From: Vallicoccus soli
GTDB lineage: Bacteria; Actinomycetota; Actinomycetes; Motilibacterales; Motilibacteraceae
Direction of reading: 5' to 3'
Length of the DNA stretch: 64,000 nt
NCBI RefSeq assembly: GCF_003594885.1
Contig: NZ_QZEZ01000007.1
Span: forward strand, 62,001-126,000
The notes below the pieces were generated by a model. It had not been told where the DNA came from, ran no database searches, and saw only the letters and a program-made list of their open reading frames with translations. The position numbers and the translations under genes are program-made. This document shows, in pieces, positions 51,195 to 57,702 of the stretch. The stretch's first letter is position 1, and the number at the start of each line of letters is the position of its first letter.

Positions 51195-52307
51195 ATGCAG
51201 TTCGGCGTCTTCACCGTCGGCGACGTCACCCCGGACCCGACCACCGGCCGGACCCCCACCGAGGCCGAGCGCATCAAGGCGATGGTCGCCATCGCCCGCA
51301 AGGCCGAGGAGGTGGGGCTCGACGTCTTCGCGACCGGCGAGCACCACAACCCGCCGTTCGTGCCGTCGTCGCCGACCACCCTGCTCGGCTACGTCGCCGC
51401 CCGCACCGAGCGGCTGCTGCTCTCCACCTCCACGACGCTCATCACCACGAACGACCCGGTGAAGATCGCCGAGGACTACGCGACGCTGCAGCACCTCGCG
51501 GACGGCCGCGTCGACCTCATGCTCGGCCGCGGCAACACCGGCCCGGTCTACCCGTGGTTCGGCAAGGACATCCGCGACGGGCTCGCGCTCGCCGTGGAGA
51601 ACTACGCGCTGCTGCGCCGGCTGTGGCGCGAGGACGTCGTGGACTGGCAGGGCCGGTTCCGCACCCCGCTGCAGTCGTTCACCGCCACGCCGCGCCCGCT
51701 CGACGGCGTGCCGCCCTTCGTGTGGCACGGCTCGATCCGCACCCCGGAGATCGCCGAGCAGGCCGCGTACTACGGCGACGGCTTCTTCCACAACAACATC
51801 TTCTGGCCGGCCGAGCACACCCGGCGGATGGTCGACCTCTACCGTCGCCGCTGGGAGCACTACGGCCACGGCCCCGCCGACACGGCCGTCGTGGGGCTCG
51901 GCGGGCAGGTGTTCATGCGGAGGAACTCGCAGGACGCGGTGCGCGAGTTCCGCCCCTACTTCGACGTCGCCCCGGTCTACGGCCACGGCCCGTCGCTGGA
52001 GGAGTTCTCCGCGGAGACCCCGCTCACCGTCGGCAGCCCGCAGCAGGTCGTCGAGCGGACGCTCGGCTTCCGCGACGTCGTCGGCGACTACCAGCGCCAG
52101 CTGTTCCTCATCGACCACGCCGGGCTGCCCCTGAAGACCGTCCTCGAGCAGATGGACCTGCTCGGCGAGGAGGTCGTCCCGGTCCTGCGGCGCGAGTTCG
52201 CCGCGCTCAAGCCGGCCCACGTGCCGGAGGCACCCACCCACGCGAGCCTGCTCGCGGCCGCCCGCCGCGAGGGCGCGCCCGGTACGGAGGAGGCGCTCGC
52301 CTCGTGA
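51195..52307 (+). CDS. LLM-class flavin-dependent oxidoreductase (CE1758-type)
   Basis: 370 residues, luciferase-like TIM-barrel. It shows VGLDVFATGEHHNPPFVPSS, LSTSTTLITTNDPVKIAEDY, GRVDLMLGRGNTGPVYPWFG and the substrate region FVWHGSIRTPEIAEQAAYYG. The downstream FMN reductase overlaps by GTGA. From family knowledge, this is the CE1758/CE1759 'LLM duo', a monooxygenase and its dedicated FMN reductase; the natural substrate is unknown. ATG 51195 follows GAGGA. Confidence 0.9.
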   Translation: MQFGVFTVGDVTPDPTTGRTPTEAERIKAMVAIARKAEEVGLDVFATGEHHNPPFVPSSPTTLLGYVAARTERLLLSTSTTLITTNDPVKIAEDYATLQHLADGRVDLMLGRGNTGPVYPWFGKDIRDGLALAVENYALLRRLWREDVVDWQGRFRTPLQSFTATPRPLDGVPPFVWHGSIRTPEIAEQAAYYGDGFFHNNIFWPAEHTRRMVDLYRRRWEHYGHGPADTAVVGLGGQVFMRRNSQDAVREFRPYFDVAPVYGHGPSLEEFSAETPLTVGSPQQVVERTLGFRDVVGDYQRQLFLIDHAGLPLKTVLEQMDLLGEEVVPVLRREFAALKPAHVPEAPTHASLLAAARREGAPGTEEALAS

Positions 52308-52921
52308 GCACCCGCACCCTGGTCGTCGTCTCCGGCGGCCTCGGGCAGCCGAGCTCGACCCGGCTGCTCGCCGACCGGCTCACCGCCGCGACCGTCGACG
52401 CCCTGCGCGAGCGGGGCGTCGCGGCCGAGGTGGAGGTCGTGGAGCTGCGCGACGTGGCCCACGAGCTCACCGACCACCTGCTCACCGGCTTCGCCCGCGG
52501 CGACCTGCGCGCCGCGCTCGACGCCGTCGGGCGCGCCGACGGGCTCGTGGCCGTGACCCCGGTCTTCAGCGCGTCCTACAGCGGGCTGTTCAAGACGTTC
52601 TTCGACGTCCTGGAGCCCGGCGCCCTCGACGGCCTGCCGGTGCTGCTCGGCGCCACCGCCGGCACCGCCCGCCACTCGCTGGTCCTGGACCACGCGCTGC
52701 GCCCCCTCATGGCGTACCTGCGCGCCGCGCCCGTCGCCACCGGCGTCTTCGCCGCGTCCGAGGACTGGGCGGGCTCCGACGGCACCACCGGTGAGCTGTC
52801 CGCCCGCGTCGAGCGCGCCGGGCGCGAGCTCGCCGCCGCCGTCGCCGCCCGGGAGCCCGCCGCCGGCCCCGCCGACCCGTTCGAGCTCACCACGGACTTC
52901 TCGGCGCTGCTGCGGGGCTGA
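52304..52921 (+). CDS. NADPH-dependent FMN reductase (CE1759-type)
   Basis: 205 residues with a flavodoxin-like fold. The phosphate loop is VVSGGLGQPSSTRLLA, and the flavin loop is TPVFSASYSGLFKTFFDVLE with GATAGTARHSL. It supplies reduced FMN to the adjacent luciferase-like protein. GTG 52304 overlaps that gene's stop (GTGA). A 690-bp repeat region without genes follows. Confidence 0.9.
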   Translation: MSTRTLVVVSGGLGQPSSTRLLADRLTAATVDALRERGVAAEVEVVELRDVAHELTDHLLTGFARGDLRAALDAVGRADGLVAVTPVFSASYSGLFKTFFDVLEPGALDGLPVLLGATAGTARHSLVLDHALRPLMAYLRAAPVATGVFAASEDWAGSDGTTGELSARVERAGRELAAAVAAREPAAGPADPFELTTDFSALLRG

Positions 52922-52962
52922 GGGGTCCGGGCGCCGCTCCCGACCGCGCACGCCTGCGGGGT

Positions 52963-53068
52963 CGGGAGTGGCGTGGCGTCCGCCGGCTGTCCGGTTCGCG
53001 CACACGACGTGTCGCCGGGAGCGGCGTGGCGTCCGCCGGGTGTCCGGTTCGCGCACACGACGTGTCGC
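52963..53068. repeat. Two 53-bp tandem repeats
   Basis: Copies at 52963-53015 and 53016-53068 differ at two bases. Each contains TGTCCGGTTCGCGCACACG. A 13-base start of a third copy runs into the hairpin at 53075. Confidence 0.9.
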
Positions 53069-53138
53069 CGGGAGCGGCGTGTCCCGGTCGAAGGACCGGG
53101 ACACGCCGTGCGCTGTGTGCGCGAACCGGACACCCGGC
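53035..53138. repeat. Palindromic module: 24-bp inverted arms around a 15-bp hairpin
   Basis: Outer arms 53035-53058 and 53115-53138 are perfect inverted repeats (24 bp). Between them, 53075-53089 pairs perfectly with 53094-53108 around loop GAAG. Left arms belong to the 53-bp tandem repeat. Confidence 0.9.
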
Positions 53139-53179
53139 TCGTGCGCACCGCCCGGGCCCGCCGTCGGACCCCGTACGGC

Positions 53180-53206
53180 GGACCCCGCGGACCCCGCGGA
53201 CCCCGC
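53180..53206. repeat. Three 9-bp tandem repeats (GGACCCCGC)
   Basis: Three exact copies plus five bases of a fourth. Confidence 0.85.
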
Positions 53207-53284
53207 GGACCAGGCGGAGGTCCGGCGGCCGGCCCCGCGTCCGGTACGCGCAGCACGTGCGCCGAGCGGGCGTGGCTCCGCGGT

Positions 53285-53375
53285 CGCCCGGTTCGCGCAC
53301 CCCTAGGGCTGCCGGGAGCGGCGTGTCCCGACCGATGGCCTGGGACACGCCGAGTGCTGCGTGCGCGAAGGGGTC
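53285..53375. repeat. Degenerate second copy of the palindromic module
   Basis: GGCGTGTCCC (53320-53329) and GGGACACGCC (53342-53351) form a 10-bp stem; GGTTCGCGCAC lies upstream and GTGCGCGAA downstream, in the same order as in the 53035-53138 module. Confidence 0.7.
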
Positions 53376-53400
53376 ACGGGGCGAGCGCACCCCCCGCCGT

Positions 53401-53580
53401 GCGCGCATGATCGCCGCAGGGACGGGTGGCGCCGCCGCTCCGCCAGCGTCCGCCATGCGCGCATGATCGCCGCGGGGAGGTGGCGCCGCCGCTCCGCCAG
53501 CCCCCGCCATCCGCGCATGGTCGCCGCGGGGACCGATGGCCCGGTCCCCCGCCAGGCGCGCATGATCGCCGCGGGAGCAC
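53401..53580. repeat. Four GCGCATGATCGCCGCGGG-core repeats at 45-56 bp spacing
   Basis: Copies begin at 53401, 53457, 53511 and 53556, all in the same orientation. The first two share a 50-odd-bp unit (GTGGCGCCGCCGCTCCGCCAG follows the core); the third core reads CATGGTC. Cores related to 30853-30923 and, inverted, to the E2 linker repeat. Confidence 0.85.
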
Positions 53581-53609
53581 GCGCCCCGCACGCCCAGCGC
53601 GCGGCGCCC

Positions 53610-54434
53610 CTACTTCAGCCCGGTGCGGGCGACGCCCTCGACGAGGTACCGCTGGAACACGAGGAACACGACGAGCACCGGCACCGAGGTGAGCAGCGCC
53701 ATGCCGGTGAGGCCGGCGTAGTCGGTGCCGTTCTGGCCCTGGAGGAACGACAGGCCGACGGGGAGCGTGTAGAGGGCCTGCTCGCGCAGCACGATGAGCG
53801 GCCAGGCGAACTCGTTCCAGCGGAACATGAAGGTGAAGACGACGAGCACCGCGACGAGGGGCTTGCACAGCGGCAGCACGACGCTGACGAAGGTGCGCAG
53901 GTTGCCGGCGCCGTCCACGCGGGCGGCCTCGAGCAGCTCGTCGGGGATGCCGAGCATGAACTGGCGGGCCAGGAAGATGCCGAAGGCCTCGGCGGCGCGG
54001 GGGATGATCACGGCCCAGTACGAGTTGAGCCAGCCGAGCTCGGCGACGATCCGGAACTGCGGGATCATGACGACCTGGATCGGGATCATGAGCGTCGAGA
54101 CGATGACGAGGAAGATCGCCCCGCGCCCGGCGAAGCGGTACTTCGCCAGCACGAACCCCGCGGCGAGGTTGAGCGTCACCGACAGCACGCACGCCACGAC
54201 CGCGATGGACAGCGAGTTCACGAGCCACTGGCTGAACGGCAGCGACTGCCACGTCTCCGACAGGTTGGACAGGCGCACCTCGTTGGGGAACGCGGGCGGG
54301 CGGCCACCCGCGAGGTCCTCGCGCGGGGTCACCGCGGTGACCGCCAGCCAGTAGACCGGGAAGAGCATGAAGACGGCGGCGGCGGCGAGGCCGAGGAAGC
54401 GCCCCGCCGTACGGGCCCGCGGGCGCGTGCTCAC
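53610..54434 (-). CDS. Carbohydrate ABC transporter permease (MalG-like)
   Basis: 274 residues with six membrane segments. The cytoplasmic EAA loop is DELLEAARVDGAGNLRTFVS, which contacts the ATPase. TM1 is LGLAAAAVFMLFPVYWLAV, and the sequence SRWN-like FRWNEFAWPLIVL is typical of MalG. GTG 54434 overlaps the stop of the MalF-like gene. Last gene of the importer operon. Confidence 0.92.
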   Translation of the reverse strand: MSTRPRARTAGRFLGLAAAAVFMLFPVYWLAVTAVTPREDLAGGRPPAFPNEVRLSNLSETWQSLPFSQWLVNSLSIAVVACVLSVTLNLAAGFVLAKYRFAGRGAIFLVIVSTLMIPIQVVMIPQFRIVAELGWLNSYWAVIIPRAAEAFGIFLARQFMLGIPDELLEAARVDGAGNLRTFVSVVLPLCKPLVAVLVVFTFMFRWNEFAWPLIVLREQALYTLPVGLSFLQGQNGTDYAGLTGMALLTSVPVLVVFLVFQRYLVEGVARTGLK

Positions 54435-55402
54435 GCCTCGGCCTCCTGGTCCTTGCGGGCCCGCCACCACAGCACGGTGCCGGCGAGCACGAGGACGTAC
54501 ATGACCATGCCGATGGCGGCGCCGAGGCCCTGCTGGCGGGCGCCGAAGCCGACGGCGTAGGCGTACGTGGGCAGGAACTGGGTCGCGTTGCCGGGCCCGC
54601 CGCCGGTCATGACGTAGACCAGGTCGAAGACCTGGAAGCACTCGATGACCATCATGACGACGAGGAAGAAGGTCGTGGGGCGCAGCAGCGGCCAGGTGAC
54701 GTGGCGGAAGCGCTGCCAGCCCGAGGCGCCGTCGAGCGAGGCCGCCTCGTGCAGCTCGCGGGGCACGCCCTGCAGGCCGGCGAGGTAGACGACCATGCAG
54801 AACCCGAGCCGCCCCCACGTGATCATCACGGCGACCGACACGAAGGCGGGGACGGCGCCGGACTGCCAGGCGACGCGCTCGAGGCCGACCGCCTCGAGCA
54901 CCCGGTTCACCACGCCGATGTTCTCGTTGAAGATCCACCGCCCGGCGATCGCGACGACGACGCCGGAGAGGACGTACGGCAGGTAGAAGACGGTGCGGAA
55001 GACCGCCCGGCCGCGGACCGGCTTGTCGAGCAGGACGGCGAGGAGCAGGCCGAGGGCGAGGCTCGCCGGGACGGTGAGGAGCACGAGCACGGCGGTGTTG
55101 ACCACCGAGCGCCAGAACACGGCGTCGCCCGCGAGCTGCTCGTAGTTGCCGAGCCCGACCCACTCGGTGGGCCCGACGCCGGTCGTGCGCGCGAGGCTGA
55201 GCACGAGCGCGGCGCCGAGGGGCAGCAGGAAGAACAGGGCGAAGAGCGCGAGGTTCGGGGCGAGGAGCAGGTACGCCGTCGCGGCGCGCGTGCGCACCCC
55301 CGTCTGCGGCGCCGCCTCGGCCGAGCGCCGCCGCCGGCGCCGCGGCCCGGGGGTGCGGGCGGCGGCGGCCTCGCCGGCGGCGGGCGCTGTCGCGGTGCTC
55401 AC
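54431..55402 (-). CDS. Carbohydrate ABC transporter permease (MalF-like)
   Basis: 323 residues. After a basic cytoplasmic start, six hydrophobic segments begin with YLLLAPNLALFALFFLLPLG. The EAA loop is PRELHEAASLDGASGWQRFR, and FDLVYVMTGGGPGNATQ is the conserved periplasmic/TM sequence of sugar permeases. Starts at GTG 55402, seven bases after the binding-protein stop. Forms the channel with the MalG-like subunit. Confidence 0.92.
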   Translation of the reverse strand: MSTATAPAAGEAAAARTPGPRRRRRRSAEAAPQTGVRTRAATAYLLLAPNLALFALFFLLPLGAALVLSLARTTGVGPTEWVGLGNYEQLAGDAVFWRSVVNTAVLVLLTVPASLALGLLLAVLLDKPVRGRAVFRTVFYLPYVLSGVVVAIAGRWIFNENIGVVNRVLEAVGLERVAWQSGAVPAFVSVAVMITWGRLGFCMVVYLAGLQGVPRELHEAASLDGASGWQRFRHVTWPLLRPTTFFLVVMMVIECFQVFDLVYVMTGGGPGNATQFLPTYAYAVGFGARQQGLGAAIGMVMYVLVLAGTVLWWRARKDQEAEA

Positions 55403-55409
55403 CGGCGCC

Positions 55410-56729
55410 TCACGAGCCGAGGGCGGTCTCGATGTCGCCGCTGAGCCCGGCGAGCACCTCCGAGGTGTCGGCGCCGCCGACGAACGCGGACTCCAGCCGC
55501 TCGACGAGCGCGTTGTTGATGGCGCTGAACTGCGGCACGGTCACCTGCGCCACGAGGTCCTCGGGGATCTGCGTGGCCTGCTGCACGTAGAGCTCCATGA
55601 GGTCCGGGCGCAGCCGGTAGCCGAGGTCGCGGTTCGTCAGCGAGGTGCGGGTCGGCAGCACGGTCGTCGCCGTGCAGAAGGCCTGCATCTGCTCCTCCGA
55701 CGCGAGGAACTGCAGGAACCGCGACGCGGCCTGCGTGTTCGACCCCTCGCGGGTCGCCACGACCGCGTTGCCGCCGAGCTCGGCGGCCGCGCGCTGGTCG
55801 CGCGGCAGGAACGTCCCGGAGTACTCGAAGCCCTGGACGGTCTCCTCGAACGTGGGCAGCAGGAAGTCGCCGGCGTAGACCATGGCGACGGTCTGCGGCG
55901 GGAAGAGCTCGTCGACGTAGGTGCCCTTGGCGGACGTGCTCGGCGGCACCCACCGGTTCGTGAAGAACGAGCGGGTGAATTCCAGCGCCCGGCGCCCCTC
56001 GGGGCTGTCCACGGCCGGCCCGGACAGGTCGTCGGTGAGCAGCCGGCCGCCGGCCTGGTGCAGGAACCCCAGCCACCGGTACGCGCCCCCGAGCTGCCAG
56101 TTGACCCCGACCGGGAACCTGTCCTCCGGCAGGGCGGCGCGCAGCCGGTCGCAGGCGTCGGCGAACTGCTCCCACGTCCACGCCTGGTCCAGCGCCGTCG
56201 GCAGCGGGCCGACGCCGGCCGCCTCGAGCGCGGCGGTGTCCACGAGCACCATCGAGGTGTCGGTGTGGTGCGGGACGCCGAGCACCTGCCCGTCGGGGCC
56301 CTGCACCGCGCGCCACAGCGAGGGGACGAACGCGTCGGCGTACCCCTCCGGCAGGTCGTCGGTGACGTCGAGCAGGACGTCGGCGCCGCTGTAGACGCCG
56401 AGGTCGGTGTAGGTGATGCGGAACAGGTCGGGCGGGCTGCCGCTCTGCAGCCCGGTGTCGATGGTGGTGAGGACCTCGCCGAAGGGGGTCGGCTGCAGGC
56501 GGACCTGCACGCCCTCCTGCTCCTCGAAGGCGTCGGCGACCGCCTGGAAGGCCGCGACCTCCGCGTCGGAGCCCCAGAGCACGAAGTCCAGCGCGCCGCC
56601 GCCCCCGCCGCCGCCGTCCCCGCCGCCGCCGTCGTCGCCGCCGGTCGAGAAGCCGCCGCAGCCCGCGAGGGCCGCACCCGCCCCGGCCGCGCCGGAGAGC
56701 TGGAGGAAACGCCTGCGGTCGAGCGCCAC
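55410..56729 (-). CDS. Sugar ABC transporter substrate-binding lipoprotein
   Basis: 439 residues, cluster-B binding protein. The N-terminus RRRFLQLSGAAGAGAALAGC combines a twin-arginine-like RRRFL with a lipobox LAGC, so it is exported (probably by Tat) and lipid-anchored at Cys23. A Gly/Asp-rich linker leads to the mature domain (LDFVLWGSDAEVAAFQAVAD, YTDLGVYSGADVLLDVTDDL, FLPRDQRAAAELGGNAVVAT). It captures an oligosaccharide or sugar for the two permeases. GTG 56729 is the coherent start. No msiK-like ATPase gene is present in the operon. Confidence 0.9.
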   Translation of the reverse strand: MALDRRRFLQLSGAAGAGAALAGCGGFSTGGDDGGGGDGGGGGGGALDFVLWGSDAEVAAFQAVADAFEEQEGVQVRLQPTPFGEVLTTIDTGLQSGSPPDLFRITYTDLGVYSGADVLLDVTDDLPEGYADAFVPSLWRAVQGPDGQVLGVPHHTDTSMVLVDTAALEAAGVGPLPTALDQAWTWEQFADACDRLRAALPEDRFPVGVNWQLGGAYRWLGFLHQAGGRLLTDDLSGPAVDSPEGRRALEFTRSFFTNRWVPPSTSAKGTYVDELFPPQTVAMVYAGDFLLPTFEETVQGFEYSGTFLPRDQRAAAELGGNAVVATREGSNTQAASRFLQFLASEEQMQAFCTATTVLPTRTSLTNRDLGYRLRPDLMELYVQQATQIPEDLVAQVTVPQFSAINNALVERLESAFVGGADTSEVLAGLSGDIETALGS

Positions 56730-56780
56730 GCCGCACCTCGTCCCGTCGGGCCCGGCGGGAGCGGGCCGTGTGGGGGGACG

Positions 56781-57650
56781 CTACGGCGCGATCACTGCGC
56801 GCGCACCCCGGTCGGCGGACGTGTCGAGCAGGCGGTGCTCGCCCGTGTACGCGTTGAGGCGCCCGTCCCGCACGAACCCGACGAGGGTCATGCCGAGCTC
56901 CTCGGCCAGGTCGACGGCCAGGCTCGACGGCGCCGAGACCGCGGACAGCACGGGCACCCCCGCGACCGCCGCCTTCTGCACGAGCTCGAAGGAGAGCCGC
57001 CCCGAGACCTGCAGGACGGTGCCGGCGAGCGGCAGGCGCCCCTGGCGCACCGCCCAGCCGACGACCTTGTCGACCGCGTTGTGCCGCCCGACGTCCTCGC
57101 GCAGGCACAGCAGCTCGCCGTCGGGGGTGAACAGGCCCGCGGCGTGCAGGCCGCCGGTGCGGTCGAAGACGCGCTGCTGCTCGCGCAGGCGGTCCGGCAG
57201 CGAGGCGAGCACGGCGGGGTCGACGGCGACCGGGTCGGCGGCGAGGTCGTGGGCGACGGCGACCCGTACCGCGTCCAGGCTCGCCTTGCCGCACACCCCG
57301 CACGAGCTCGTCGTGTAGAAGGCGCGCTCGACCGAGGGGTCCGGCGCCGGGGTGCCGGGGGCGAGGTCGGCGTCGACGACGTTGTACGTCCCCCCGCCCG
57401 GCGAGCCGGGCGCGGCGCCGCCGCAGTAGCGCAGGCCGGCCAGGTCGTCGGCCGTGCGCAGCACGCCCTCGGTGGCGAGGAAGCCCGCGACGAGGTCGAA
57501 GTCGTCGCCCGGGGTGCGCATCGTCACCGCCAGCGCGCGCCCGTCGACGCGCACCTCGAGCGGCTCCTCCACGACGAGGGTGTCCGGGCGCCGGGTGCGC
57601 ACCCCGTCGACGACCCGGACGACCGGGCGGCGGGCGGTCACGCGTCCCAT
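56781..57650 (-). CDS. fdhD: FdhD: formate dehydrogenase sulfurtransferase
   Basis: 289 residues. The CxxC motif in TTSSCGVCGKASLD takes part in sulfur transfer from IscS to the molybdenum cofactor of formate dehydrogenase. DEEPLEVRVDG-like EEPLEVRVDGRALAV, GDDFDLVAGFLATEG and EDVGRHNAVDKVVGWA are family signatures. ATG 57650 has AGGAG. It is divergent from fdhA with only 52 bp between the two start codons, so both promoters overlap. Confidence 0.93.
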   Translation of the reverse strand: MGRVTARRPVVRVVDGVRTRRPDTLVVEEPLEVRVDGRALAVTMRTPGDDFDLVAGFLATEGVLRTADDLAGLRYCGGAAPGSPGGGTYNVVDADLAPGTPAPDPSVERAFYTTSSCGVCGKASLDAVRVAVAHDLAADPVAVDPAVLASLPDRLREQQRVFDRTGGLHAAGLFTPDGELLCLREDVGRHNAVDKVVGWAVRQGRLPLAGTVLQVSGRLSFELVQKAAVAGVPVLSAVSAPSSLAVDLAEELGMTLVGFVRDGRLNAYTGEHRLLDTSADRGARAVIAP

Positions 57651-57690
57651 GCGGGCTCCTCGCGGGGTGTTTGGGCTGCCTGGTGTGTGG

Positions 57691-57696
57691 CATTGT
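57691..57696 (+). promoter_or_regulatory. Candidate leaderless -10 box (CATTGT) for fdhA
   Basis: CATTGT lies six bases before ATG 57703 with no Shine-Dalgarno sequence. A TGTTTG 17 bases upstream is a weak -35. Same spacing as other leaderless candidates here. Confidence 0.4.
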
Positions 57697-57702
57697 GCGC
57701 CC

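Larger units (their letters stand above)
52922..53609. other. Non-coding repeat block, 688 bp
   Basis: No gene recognised; open frames here encode only repeat-derived Arg/Pro/Ala peptides. The block holds two 53-bp tandem repeats, a 104-bp palindromic module with a 15-bp core hairpin and 24-bp outer arms, a degenerate second module, three 9-bp GGACCCCGC repeats and four GCATGATCG-core repeats. It separates the FMN reductase from the end of a convergent sugar importer operon. Confidence 0.8.

Noticed and set aside
52963-53375. tRNA gene suggested by GGTTCGCG sequences
   Set aside because: The motif lies in inverted arms; no acceptor stem, anticodon arm or CCA end can be drawn.
53401-53580. 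CRISPR array
   Set aside because: Spacing is irregular (45-56 bp), the 'spacers' of copies 1 and 2 are nearly identical, and no cas gene is present.
53361-54560. Plus-strand 399-residue frame across the repeats and the permease
   Set aside because: It is antisense to a clear MalG-type permease and its composition is Arg/Glu/His-rich shadow sequence.
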